DNA from: Sporolactobacillus sp. THM19-2
GTDB taxonomy: Bacteria > Bacillota > Bacilli > Bacillales > Sporolactobacillaceae
Assembly (NCBI RefSeq): GCF_004153195.1
Contig: NZ_SEMC01000007.1
Location: 53,965 to 117,964, forward strand
DNA: 64,000 nucleotides
Reading direction: 5' to 3'
Each line of letters opens with the position of its first letter. The first letter of the stretch is position 1. The notes under the pieces are model-generated. The model was not told where the DNA came from. It saw only the letters and a program-made list of their open reading frames with translations, and did no database searches. Of this stretch, positions 28,009 through 36,133 are shown piece after piece. Both the position numbers and the translations under genes were made by a program.

Positions 28009-28989
28009 ATGCGCGTACATCCGATGTGGGAGGCTTATCCGGAGTTAAAGGCTGATTTATCAGCCGTACTCGAATTGATCGATTCCCATATCCGTGTTCA
28101 TGACTCCGCGATTGAACGCAGAATTAAAGACATGATCCGCTCGTCGGGAAAAATGCTCCGGCCGGCCTATTCGCTCTTATGCTCAAAAATCGGACCGGAG
28201 AGAAACAGAAGTCGGGCACTCGCTGTCGCCGCGGCGCTCGAGTGTCTGCACATGGCAACGCTCGTTCATGATGATGTGATTGACCAATCGGATACAAGGC
28301 ATGGCCGGCCTGCTGTTCATACTTTATATGGAAATAAGATCGCTGTTTATACGGGAGATTATCTGTTCAGCCTGTCCTTTTCACTGCTCGCCCGGCATGC
28401 CTCTTCACTTCCTCATTTACGTGTCGACGGCATACCGGCCGACAGGATTCTGGCAGGCGAACTGGAACAGCTGCATGCTGAATTTAAACCGCCATCATCA
28501 ATCAAAAATTATCTCTCACAAATATCCGGTAAAACGGCTCAGCTGTTTGCGATCAGCTGTTATTCCGGAGCGATGGAAAGCCGGAGCAGCTCTTTCTATG
28601 CGAATCGCGCTTATAATATGGGGCATGACATCGGCATGGCTTTTCAAATTATCGACGATATACTGGATTATCAGGGTAACCGGGACAGGATGGGAAAACC
28701 GGTAATGAGTGATCTGCGGCGGGGCATATATACCCTTCCGGTGATCTATACGTTCAAAACAGAACCGAAGACCATGCGTCCGCTTCTGGAAAAAAGGGCA
28801 CATCTGACAGATCAGGAGATCGATACCATTCTGGATTGCATCCATCGCTGCCGGGGCATTGAACGAGCCAGGGAGCTTGCGAAAAAATATACCCGAAAGG
28901 CACTTCAGGAACTGGATCAGTTACCGGAGGGAAAGAATAAAGCAACACTCCGAAAATTAACGCTTGCACTGCTGGAGAGAAACCGGTAG
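28009..28989 (+). CDS. dmkB: Polyprenyl diphosphate synthase DmkB
   Basis: Makes the polyprenyl diphosphate side chain for demethylmenaquinone. The 326-residue protein has the first Asp-rich motif VHDDVIDQSD (about residue 87) and the second IIDDILDYQGN (about 220), both complete. The motif GKMLRPAYSLLCSK (residues 46-59) is the usual isopentenyl-binding site. GGGGCGAGAAGG precedes the ATG. It closes the plus arm and is followed by a strong terminator. Chain length cannot be fixed from sequence here. Confidence 0.92.
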   Translation: MRVHPMWEAYPELKADLSAVLELIDSHIRVHDSAIERRIKDMIRSSGKMLRPAYSLLCSKIGPERNRSRALAVAAALECLHMATLVHDDVIDQSDTRHGRPAVHTLYGNKIAVYTGDYLFSLSFSLLARHASSLPHLRVDGIPADRILAGELEQLHAEFKPPSSIKNYLSQISGKTAQLFAISCYSGAMESRSSSFYANRAYNMGHDIGMAFQIIDDILDYQGNRDRMGKPVMSDLRRGIYTLPVIYTFKTEPKTMRPLLEKRAHLTDQEIDTILDCIHRCRGIERARELAKKYTRKALQELDQLPEGKNKATLRKLTLALLERNR

Positions 28990-29008
28990 CTGATTATATT
29001 CATATTCA

Positions 29009-29047
29009 GGGCTGCGGACAGTCACATATCCGCAGCCCTTTTTGTTT
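29009..29047 (+). terminator. Intrinsic terminator after dmkB
   Basis: Perfect 10-bp stem GGGCTGCGGA / TCCGCAGCCC (29009-29018, 29029-29038) followed by TTTTTGTTTT. It ends the ndh2-eetA-eetB-dmkB unit. Confidence 0.9.
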
Positions 29048-29087
29048 TACCGGTCGCCTTAATGATCTACATAAACAACACTTCGTT

Positions 29088-29162
29088 TCAGTGCGCGTCC
29101 ATCCGTTTGATCGTGGCCGTTTGCCCTTTATCACTTTCAGAAGCTGCATGCAGAATCACAGA
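29088..29162 (-). pseudogene. C-terminal scrap of a BceS-like histidine kinase
   Basis: About 24 codons before a stop read SVILHAASESDKGQTATIKRMDAH in pieces. They match the last residues of the intact kinase at 37698 (LSLHVASEIDKGTTVMIKRR) in order and position. Upstream of this stretch the similarity is lost. I read it as the remnant of a second Bce-type kinase gene. Confidence 0.55.
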
Positions 29163-29324
29163 ATAAAGCCGAAAATAAAATCTCCATAAAGACAGACAAT
29201 CCCCTGCTGGGTGAAATACAGCTAATCCAAAAATTAAGGATCCCCATTTCTGCAGATTCAAAATAGATTCAGAGCGCCTGTAGTTTCGTGAAGACAAATT
29301 TATATGAAGAAACTGAATCACTTA

Positions 29325-29347
29325 CTCATGACTGAAGTCACGAGTGT
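29325..29347. mobile_element. Solitary IS200/IS605-type end hairpin
   Basis: A 23-bp stretch identical to the reverse complement of 63571-63593, the subterminal hairpin of the IS605-family element at the right edge (core CTCATGACTGAAGTCACGAG). No transposase or tnpB is next to it, so this is a leftover end or an excision scar. Confidence 0.6.
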
Positions 29348-29429
29348 GCGTTCGCAACAAATCAACATCCTAGACAGATGTTTTCTCCGGAATTAAACTA
29401 GAATCTGTATCTATTTTAAACCACTCGTC

Positions 29430-30671
29430 ATGGGAGAAAGGAGTCTGCGACATGATGCACAATCCAACAGGAAAAAACGTTTGGTACTCGTCCTGCTTCT
29501 GGGGATGCTCGGCCTGTTAGGCCCGTTTAATATTGATCTGTATTTACCTGGTTTCCCTGATATTTCGCGTGATTTACATGCGAATGCTTCACTGGTCCAG
29601 CTGAGTTTGACCGCTTGTCTGATTGGACTGACAATTGGTCAGGTTGTTGTCGGGCCGATCAGTGATGCACAGGGAAGAAGAAAGCCCTTATTAATTTCTA
29701 TTTCTCTATTTGCTCTCACATCGCTGCTCTGTGCTTTTGCACCTGATATTTTCACGTTGGTGATCGCCCGGTTTTTGCAGGGATTCACGGCTTCGGCCGG
29801 TGTTGTCCTGTCCCGCGCGGTCGTGCGTGATGTGTTCAGCGGACGGGAAATGACGAGGTTCTTTTCTGTTTTAATGGTCATCAATGCGGTGGCACCAATG
29901 ATCGCCCCGATGATTGGCGGGGCTATTTTACTGCTGCCGTTTGCGACGTGGCACACCATTTTCTTTTTTTTGTGCCTGGTCGGCCTGCTTATTGCTCTGA
30001 TCGTGGCCTTGCAGTTAAAAGAAACCCTTCCCCCGGAGAAGCGTATTTCCGGTTCAGTCGGTGAATCCGTTCGCGTTATGGGAGGGCTGCTTCATGATCG
30101 GACATTTATCGGTTACGCCTTAACGGTTGGATTCATACATGGAGGCAGCTTTGCTTACGTATCAGGAACGCCATTTGTCTATCAGGACATTTACGGGGTC
30201 TCGCCACAGGTCTTCAGTGTCCTCTACGGTCTGAATGGTTTAGCGATTATTATAGGAAGTTATATCATTGGGCGCCTCAGCGACCGGTTTCACGAATGGA
30301 ATCTGCTCCGAGTCGGCGTGATGATTTCAATCAGTGCTACTGCACTGATTCTTGTCATGACAATGATCCATGGACCGCTGGCAAGCCTGGTTCTGCTCAT
30401 CTTTATCTACATGACATCTATTGGCATGATCGTTACCAGTACGTTTACGCTGGGAATGAAAAATCAGGGGCGGAATGCGGGAAGCGCCAGTGCGGTGCTG
30501 GGCATGCTTCCTCTCCTGCTCGGTTCGATTGTTTCGCCCCTTGTCGGTATTAATGAATCGACTGCTGTACCGATGGGCGCGATCTTATTTGCTACCTCAT
30601 TCATTGGCTCGGTCGTGTTCTTTAAACTGACCAAAGCCAAAAGGAAACGGACGCAACCCGTACATGGATGA
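29430..30671 (+). CDS. MFS drug exporter, Bcr/CflA family
   Basis: Twelve-helix proton-driven exporter. The 413-residue protein has the family opening GPFNIDLYLPGFPDI (about residue 31), motif A GPISDAQGRRKPLL (about 76), motif B RFLQGFTASAGVVLSRAVVRD (about 111) and motif C-like stretches after residue 140. The start is uncertain: the ATG at 29430 has no ribosome site, while GGAGAAAGGAG lies just inside the frame at 29433-29443 and serves no in-frame ATG. A start-region frameshift or a TTG near 29478 is possible. The substrate is unknown; relatives export bicyclomycin, chloramphenicol or sulfonamide-type drugs. Confidence 0.88.
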   Translation: MGERSLRHDAQSNRKKRLVLVLLLGMLGLLGPFNIDLYLPGFPDISRDLHANASLVQLSLTACLIGLTIGQVVVGPISDAQGRRKPLLISISLFALTSLLCAFAPDIFTLVIARFLQGFTASAGVVLSRAVVRDVFSGREMTRFFSVLMVINAVAPMIAPMIGGAILLLPFATWHTIFFFLCLVGLLIALIVALQLKETLPPEKRISGSVGESVRVMGGLLHDRTFIGYALTVGFIHGGSFAYVSGTPFVYQDIYGVSPQVFSVLYGLNGLAIIIGSYIIGRLSDRFHEWNLLRVGVMISISATALILVMTMIHGPLASLVLLIFIYMTSIGMIVTSTFTLGMKNQGRNAGSASAVLGMLPLLLGSIVSPLVGINESTAVPMGAILFATSFIGSVVFFKLTKAKRKRTQPVHG

Positions 30672-30850
30672 GGCTGTTTTCCCATCATAACCGTCCGGGT
30701 CATGAGTATCAGATGTTTTGCTTCATCGACTAAAAGTCCCGACTCGGCTAACGTCCCTTCCGCTGATCCGGCAGAATTTGCGGCACGGTGACATCTCGGG
30801 TAAGCACCGAATAGTCTGGCAGCACCTTATGGATTGTACGAACGGTCTCA

Positions 30851-30925
30851 ATGATAGAGGAGGCAGTTCACACTGCCGGCCTCTCACACCGCCGTATACG
30901 GATCCGTATACGGCGGTTCAATAAC
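30851..30925 (-). mobile_element. Probable 3' end of a group II intron (domains V-VI), truncated
   Basis: On the minus strand a long stem matching the usual ACCGCCGTA...TACGG-GGT domain V pattern (30917-30888, here a perfect 30-bp palindrome) is followed by GTGTGAGAGG, a short stem (30877-30862) and TCCTCTATCAT. This order resembles bacterial group II intron ends. No reverse transcriptase frame precedes it, so only the tail remains. Recognition is from memory of the motif. Confidence 0.45.
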
Positions 30926-30941
30926 TTAGCACTTTGAACAG

Positions 30942-30985
30942 GCTGGAGCATCCTGGAAAGGCTAAATAATCCAGGATGCTCCAGC
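30942..30985. repeat. 16-bp perfect inverted repeat
   Basis: GCTGGAGCATCCTGGA (30942-30957), a 12-nt loop and TCCAGGATGCTCCAGC (30970-30985). No T-run follows on either strand, so it is not a typical terminator. It sits between the intron scrap and the promoter of the truncated MFS gene. Confidence 0.7.
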
Positions 30986-30994
30986 TAATAATTA

Positions 30995-31023
30995 TTGACA
31001 TCTACTTCATTACTAACTATATT
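30995..31023 (+). promoter_or_regulatory. Sigma-A promoter of the truncated MFS gene
   Basis: TTGACA (30995-31000), 17-bp spacer, TATATT (31018-31023). It remains intact although the gene it serves is cut short. Confidence 0.65.
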
Positions 31024-31116
31024 GAAATAGTATTAAATTTTTTCTGAATTCTCCATATTATCTTATTAGGTAAAAAAGCTAGCCTATTTGTACAGTTCAG
31101 GAAAAGGAGAAGAAAA

Positions 31117-31425
31117 ATGACTGGAGAGAGTAATATAAATAACGATACTCATCCTTTAAAAAATACTTTTAAAACGTTAATATCCATTAGAAATTATCGT
31201 CTTTTAATTTCAGGTCAGCTTGTATCACTATTGGGTGACGGTGTTCAAATTCTTGCTCTTGTTTGGACAATGAAAGTATTAACAGGTTCTTCTGTACAAA
31301 TGGCTTTTGTCTTGGTGGCTGATACTATTCCAATGATTATTTTCGGAATATTTTCCGGGATCATTATAGACAGGGGAAATCAAATAATTCCCCGAACAAA
31401 CCGTAGAATGACAAAAAGGGGGTAA
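31117..31425 (+). pseudogene. Truncated MFS permease, N-terminal part only
   Basis: The first 85-90 residues are a normal MFS opening (IRNYRLLISGQLVSLLGDGVQ, then two helices ending FGIFSGIIIDRG), with AAAGGAG before the ATG. After about 31375 the frame runs into unrelated sequence, the 3' end of the minus-strand gene at 31364, and stops at 31425. MFS proteins of this type have about 400 residues. A recombination junction near 31375 best explains this. It is AT-rich against its neighbours, pointing to acquired DNA. Confidence 0.8.
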
Positions 31426-32175
31426 GATAATTGATCAGTTCCTCCCATTCATCTGGGAGTCCATGGCGGTTATAATAGCACTTAATGGTTTGATTACCAT
31501 TGTGCCGCGTTAACTCGATGGATAACCTTGGCGTTTTATCATCGCTATTCGTGTCGGTAAAATTAAATTCCTCAAAATAGCTTTCACAGTTGTCCAAAAG
31601 ATCACGGACACCATCCCGCACATAATATTCGTGCGTAACCAAGCAGCCACTTCCGATGCCTTTCTTATAGCTTAGTGTTTCTGTTTTTCTGTAGATGATT
31701 AGTTTTTCCGAATAGTCCCCTATAAAGTTTGATGGTATATTTGGAGCTGTTGATTCAGGATTCATCTGCCTGAGGCGATGATAATTTAATTCGATATGTT
31801 CCAGTTGCTCTGCATCGATCAGTGCGGCTTCCGGGGCAAGGCGATCCATGACTTCGATAAAATCATCCCAATTAGGCGGATAGGCGTTATCCCCTGATTG
31901 TGGCGACATTGTTTGCCAATTTCTTTATACTCGAGCCTCCACTGCGTCCCATCACAGATTGCAAAGTCCGGACTGTAATCGCCTTGCCAACGTTTGATCT
32001 GTAGCTTTGCAAGACTTGTCAGCCACGCATCACTGATCTTCTTTGGGACATTTACACTGTCAATCGTGGTTCCAAATAGTTCCGTGGTACTGACGGAATA
32101 AGAAATATGCCCTTCTTGCAGGCGAACACTGACAGAAGTAGAACCACCAAAGAAACCTCCGATTTCAATATGCAC
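31364..32175 (-). pseudogene. Frameshifted hypothetical gene, two pieces
   Basis: An upstream piece (32175-31819, MHIEIGGFFGGSTSVSV...) and a downstream piece (31909-31364, ...GDNAYPPNWDDFIEVMDRLAPE) fit one protein if a single G is restored in the G run at 31892-31895 (CCCC on the plus strand). The join then reads CRHNQGDNAYPPNWDDF. The N-terminal part contains VSTTELFGTTIDSVNVPKKI and WRLEYKEIGKQ, a pattern I have seen in hypothetical proteins of Firmicutes, without known function. The 3' end meets the truncated MFS gene. The right end at 32175 abuts a DUF2726 scrap. A sequencing error in the G run is possible. Confidence 0.55.
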
Positions 32176-32300
32176 GTGACCGCATGAAGGATCATATTTT
32201 AAGTCTTTACGGTATTCCTTTCATGCGTTTTGCAACAAATGGAAGTGAAGAGATCACACAAATAGAACAGGCTTTAGATGGTTATGAGAAAAACAGATAG
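32166..32300 (+). pseudogene. C-terminal fragment of a DUF2726-type protein
   Basis: About 44 codons open to a TAG at 32300: RMKDHILSLYGIPFMRF followed by ATNGSEEITQIEQAL. The DR-KD-IL-YGIP-LRF pattern is the closing part of DUF2726 nuclease-like domains. No start or upstream domain exists here. Confidence 0.5.
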
Positions 32301-32446
32301 AAAACAGAGACTTTTAATTCTAGCAGCAGTAAGCCCTATTGAGAGTATCTCCGATGGCATTTAATCCAGAAACATCCTGATTGAAAACTCCAATAGCCAT
32401 TGAAAATGATTTGTAAAAGAACAGCAGATTCAATGGCTATTTGCGA

Positions 32447-32662
32447 TTAGTTTCTTGTACGCAGATGAATGGTAAGATTATCGATATCTTGTTTCAATAG
32501 GTGTGTCAGCCAGTTGTGCCGCTCGTTTACATCCGTGTAACCAAGCCTTGTCTTCACACTTACGGACAGTCCCCCTGCTTTTGTGGCTTGGATTAAATCC
32601 GCTGCAACTTCGGGACGCAGGATAAGGCCGCTACCCATTCCATTCGCCGTCACATTTTCCAT
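32447..32662 (-). pseudogene. Internal fragment of a tRNA-dihydrouridine synthase gene
   Basis: A 71-codon frame contains [21 protein letters not shown] and [12 protein letters not shown], then [16 protein letters not shown]. These are consecutive segments of Dus-family flavoproteins (about 320 residues). Both ends are missing. A 12-bp inverted repeat (32392-32403 with 32430-32441) lies just beyond its 3' end and may act as a terminator. It is a broken copy, not a functional enzyme. Confidence 0.75.
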
Positions 32663-32731
32663 ACAACATATGCGCTATGATTGCACATCGCAATACAATC
32701 GAATATAATTGTGGTACAGGAGGTGTTTCAA

Positions 32732-33037
32732 ATGACAAGAACTGCAAACATTTTCGCCCGCGTTGAACCTGAAATTAAGGAGCAGGCTGAGCAAGTGCTG
32801 AAGCAGCTCGGTATTCCCATGTCCAACGCGATCAGTCTTTTTCTGCGTCAGGTTGTGCTGCAGCGCGGGATTCCCTTCGATATAAAACTGTCCGAAAACA
32901 AGCCACTCACTTTCGGATCTCTCAATGAAAAGACGTTCAACGCTGAAATTGAAAAAGGACTAGCTGACCTGACCGCCGGGAGAATTACATCGGCTGACCA
33001 CGTCGCCGAGAAGATGAGACAGGATTATGGCAAATGA
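32732..33037 (+). CDS. Type II antitoxin, RelB/DinJ family
   Basis: A 101-residue antitoxin. Its N-terminal ribbon-helix-helix (TRTANIFARVEPEIKEQAEQV, then LGIPMSNAISLFLRQVVLQRGIPF) is the classic RelB/DinJ DNA-binding part; the C-terminal half would neutralise the toxin. The ATG at 32732 is chosen because AGGAGGTG lies 6-7 nt upstream; the frame opens earlier at 32681. It overlaps the toxin gene by 4 bp (ATGA), the usual coupling. Autorepression by the pair is the family norm. Confidence 0.92.
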   Translation: MTRTANIFARVEPEIKEQAEQVLKQLGIPMSNAISLFLRQVVLQRGIPFDIKLSENKPLTFGSLNEKTFNAEIEKGLADLTAGRITSADHVAEKMRQDYGK

Positions 33038-33351
33038 GTCAATGGAAGATTGTATATACCGTTCAAGCGGAACGAGACCTGCATGACATTTATGAATATA
33101 TTGCCCTCTCACTGCTGAATCCGGAAATTGCGAAAAAACAAACCCAACGTATAATGAACGCAGCGTCTAAATTGGATGAGATGCCGTTTCGTTTTTCTCT
33201 TTATAATAAGGAACCATGGCATAGCAAGGGGCTCCGCGTCCTACCCGTGGATCATTATCTTGTCTTTTATCTGACAGTGGAACCAATGAAAATCGTGGTA
33301 ATCGTCCGTATCATGTATAGCGGGCGTAATACTGAGACACAGTTGCGGTAA
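33034..33351 (+). CDS. Type II toxin, RelE/ParE family
   Basis: A 105-residue RelE/ParE-fold protein: WKIVYTVQAERDLHDIYEYI, middle SKLDEMPFRFSLYNKEPW, and closing VDHYLVFYLTVEPMKIVVIVRIMYSGRN. The closing VRIMYSGRN with a basic residue before it is typical of RelE/ParE toxins linked to DinJ-type antitoxins. Whether it cleaves mRNA on the ribosome (RelE) or poisons gyrase (ParE) cannot be read with certainty. It lies in a scrap zone of broken genes, as addiction modules often do. Confidence 0.9.
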   Translation: MSQWKIVYTVQAERDLHDIYEYIALSLLNPEIAKKQTQRIMNAASKLDEMPFRFSLYNKEPWHSKGLRVLPVDHYLVFYLTVEPMKIVVIVRIMYSGRNTETQLR

Positions 33352-33760
33352 GTTAAAAAAACTGTGAAACGGTAAGGATTCTAAGGATAGCGACGATGCG
33401 ATCAAGCGCATGAACCGCCGTGAGCTGCTTCTTAAAATCTCCTCCATGTGCTTGCCTTTTGCCAATTCATCCACAAGTATGTCAATTTATCTGATTTTCT
33501 ACATGTGCGGTTCTTTGATTTCCTCGACTCGATGTCCGCAAATTACATCTGAAATTTAGGCAGCGTAATTTCTCTTTATCGTTTAACACTTCCTGAATGT
33601 CAACGAATTGGTTCACCTCACCAACAATCGAGATACTAACTTTACGATGCGGGACTGCTTGTGGATGGATAGCCCCTACTCATGCCTGGTAGTTACATTT
33701 CTTCTCAATAACCTCAAACATAAAGCCACTGTAAAAAAGGCAGGAATAAAGTCCAGCTTC
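33352..33760. other. Non-coding stretch with a possible gene-start scrap
   Basis: About 400 bp without a convincing gene. Near 33378-33440 the plus strand reads SKDSDDAIKRMNRRELLLKIS, like the opening of small proteins of conjugative elements, but no start codon or continuation is seen. I make no gene call. Confidence 0.3.
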
Positions 33761-33916
33761 TCTCCATTTACAAAGGGTGGCAGGCAAGATAGCCCAGCTT
33801 TTCTCCATTTATATTTTGGCTTTTTGACCGATCAAAAAGCCTGTCTCGCCAGGGTTTTCATTTCACTTCCTATAAAATGTTTTCCTTTAATTGAGTTACG
33901 AGCAAAAAAGTAAAAT

Positions 33917-34155
33917 AAGAGGATTTTTTCCGGTTAGATGTAGAACGGAACGCTCTTCGGGGGTATATAAGCGGAGGTTTTCCGACTATGCAAAGCAAAA
34001 GTCCTCATTTTCACGTTTTTCAAGTCAACAGGCGGAATCTCTCCGTCTATTTCAGCTATTCTTCATTTTGTTCACTAAAAGTAAGCGGAACTTTTCCGTC
34101 TATTCATCTGCTCGCACGCTTAACCTGTTCCAACAATCGGTAAAAGCGGATTCCA
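33917..34155. repeat. Array of short imperfect palindromes, first cluster
   Basis: About five related units of 18-22 bp with a GCGGA...TCCG(T/C)CTA core: near 33917 (degenerate), 33969, 34030, 34083 and 34143. They are spaced 50-61 bp apart by unrelated sequence. Two related direct repeats (CCAGCTT-TCTCCATTTA, about 33751 and 33802) lie just upstream. The same unit type recurs at 56831-57021. No coding potential supports the overlapping frames. Confidence 0.6.
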
Positions 34156-34160
34156 GATAA

Positions 34161-34697
34161 CCTCCCTGGTTGACGTCGTCGCCTTTGTCTATGACTTTTT
34201 TAATCTACCTGCATGGGGACACCTGAATTTTTCATATCGGGGTAAATTTTCTCGGTCGTCCCTGATTTTTGACCATACGACTTCAGATTGCCCTCTATTT
34301 TGGCAGAAAATGATTTCAGAACTCCTTATCATCCCTTTTACACAAGGGTTCCCCACATCGCAATTCGCTCAAAGAATTAATCCATGACCAATACAAATGA
34401 CCCCGAAAGGAATCTTATCCTTCAGGGGTATTGTAGGGACTCTACTTTTTTTCCTATGCATTCCAGCGAACCGATTTCTAATCATTCATTAGTTTCTTTC
34501 CGCGCTTTCCGATGCAATCAATTAACCCATCGCACGTTTTAGCCCGTGATGGCGGCGCCTTCTTACCATATGCTTCCACCAAAGCTATTTCAACTCTAGC
34601 AACGCCACGCACTCAACATGGCTCGAGAGGACAGACCGAATGTCATTTGAGTGTGTCCGTTCTCGGAAACATATCCACAGTGTTTTTAGCAGTATTT
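34161..34697. other. Non-coding stretch
   Basis: About 540 bp with no believable gene. A hairpin without T-run is seen near 34404-34430 (ACCCCGAAAGGA / TCCTTCAGGGGT). Frames here lack ribosome sites. Confidence 0.4.
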
Positions 34698-34865
34698 TTA
34701 GAGGATAGGATAGGTTTGTACGTAACGAGGATTAGCATAATAGGGCGGTCTGGGTCCTATTAACGGCATTGGCCACGTGTAAGGGTTGTCATCATAGAGC
34801 ATCTCTACTTTTTCATCTGAAAAATTCACCAGTAATAATTGGACTTCAGGACTATATTGAAACAA
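34698..34865 (-). CDS. Small hypothetical protein, 55 residues, TTG start
   Basis: Starts at a TTG with an excellent ribosome site (GAGGAGG, 8 nt upstream). The sequence contains FSDEKVEMLYDDNPYTWP and then PLIGPRPPYYANPRYVQTYP, a Pro/Tyr-rich tail that looks like a real structural protein rather than chance. Such Tyr/Pro-rich small proteins occur among spore-coat or surface proteins, but no family is recognised. It is divergent from the SDR gene at 35036. Confidence 0.5.
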   Translation of the reverse strand: MFQYSPEVQLLLVNFSDEKVEMLYDDNPYTWPMPLIGPRPPYYANPRYVQTYPIL

Positions 34866-34953
34866 GCGAAAAACCTCCTCTTAAATTTACCTGATATACC
34901 TTATTCGGTAACCTCTAATAAAGAGCAAGTACTTCTTTCGTCAAGCTTTAAAC

Positions 34954-34981
34954 GTTTTGGATTGAAACATGCACTGGGTAC
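34954..34981 (+). promoter_or_regulatory. Possible sigma-B-type promoter of the SDR gene
   Basis: GTTTTG, 16 bp, GGGTAC (34954-34959, 34976-34981) loosely fits GTTT-N14-GGGTA. The relatives of the downstream gene in Bacillus are general stress proteins, which gives the weak match some weight. Confidence 0.28.
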
Positions 34982-35035
34982 GCCCAAGTAACATAGTGTA
35001 AAAAGGTCATTTCTATTCATGCAAGGAGGATTCCA

Positions 35036-35980
35036 ATGGAGCATGATGAGCAAAAAAATCAGAAGAAAATTACCGATGGAAATTATCCAATGTATCCAAA
35101 TTACGGGTTAATCACTCGCTATGAGGACATTCCGATTAATGTCCCTGAACAACGTCAACTTCGACAACCGGGTGTGGAAAGACTGATGGTCCCGCGGCCT
35201 ATTATTGAAAATCCGGAGTACAGGGGAAGCGGGAAATTAACAGGGAAAGTTGCCCTCATCACAGGCGGGGACAGTGGGATCGGAGCAGCTGTAGCGGTTG
35301 CATTTGCTAAAGAAGGCGCCAGTGTTGCTATTTCCTACTTTGATGAACATGAAGATGCAAACCGAACAAAAGCGCGGATCGAACAACTCGGTCAGCGCAG
35401 CCTTTTACTGCCAGGTGATGTCCGAGACAAAAATCAATGTATCTCCAACGTGGAACAAACGATTCAATCATTCGGACGATTAGATATTCTTGTTAATCAC
35501 GTGGGTATCCAGTTCCAGCAGCCAAGTTTACTCGATATCACAGACGAGCAATTCGATGACACCTTGAAAGTTAATATCTATTCTCATTTTTACACAACCA
35601 GAGCGGCACTTCCCTATTTGAAAACAGGCAGCTCAATTATTAACACATCTTCGGTTGTAGCTTTTAAAGGCCCTTCACAATTGATTGATTACACCTCAAC
35701 GAAGGCGGCGAATATTGGCTTTACTCGTGCTTTGGCCAATAACCTTATAGATAAGGGAATTCGGGTCAATGCTGTCGCACCAGGATCAACCTGGACTCCG
35801 CTCCAGCCGTCAACCTATTCTGCAGATCAGGTCGCTATATTAGGCTCCGGTAATCCGATGCGGAGAATGGCCCAACCCTTTGAGCTTGCGCCAGCGTACG
35901 TCTATCTTGCCTCCGACGATTCCAGATTTGTTACTGGCCAAACCATTCACGTTAATGGTGGAGAGCTGACATCATCATAA
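35036..35980 (+). CDS. SDR-family oxidoreductase, general stress protein 39-like
   Basis: NAD(P)-dependent short-chain dehydrogenase of the extended-N-terminus group (YdaD/YhxC/YghA-like), 314 residues. The first 65 residues hold the family leader with PMYPNYG. The Rossmann glycine motif is ITGGDSGIG (about 75-83), the catalytic Ser is in NTSSVVA and the YxxxK is YTSTKAA (about 223). The usual NNAG is NHVG here. AAGGAGG lies 6-7 nt before the ATG. The substrate is unknown. Confidence 0.9.
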   Translation: MEHDEQKNQKKITDGNYPMYPNYGLITRYEDIPINVPEQRQLRQPGVERLMVPRPIIENPEYRGSGKLTGKVALITGGDSGIGAAVAVAFAKEGASVAISYFDEHEDANRTKARIEQLGQRSLLLPGDVRDKNQCISNVEQTIQSFGRLDILVNHVGIQFQQPSLLDITDEQFDDTLKVNIYSHFYTTRAALPYLKTGSSIINTSSVVAFKGPSQLIDYTSTKAANIGFTRALANNLIDKGIRVNAVAPGSTWTPLQPSTYSADQVAILGSGNPMRRMAQPFELAPAYVYLASDDSRFVTGQTIHVNGGELTSS

Positions 35981-36024
35981 GAAACAATCCAAGCCATAAG
36001 TTGAGAACTATCTCGAAATGCATT

Positions 36025-36071
36025 AAAAACCAGTCTTCCTGAAATCGTTGATTAAAGGAAAACTGGTTTTA
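36025..36071. terminator. Bidirectional terminator between the SDR gene and nox
   Basis: 15-bp stem with one mismatch (AAAACCAGTCTTCCT / AGGAAAACTGGTTTT, 36026-36040 and 36056-36070) between two convergent genes, with A/T flanks serving both strands. Confidence 0.75.
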
Positions 36072-36133
36072 ACAAGTTTATATGAATGGCAGGCTGGATG
36101 GCTAAACCGCGGATTGGAACCTCCCTGTTTTGA

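Noticed and set aside
29160..29430. Complete IS605 element beside the lone hairpin
   Set aside because: No tnpA or tnpB frame and no second end are present on either side.
33917..34155. CRISPR array or coding frames
   Set aside because: Repeats too variable; overlapping frames lack ribosome sites and protein-like composition.
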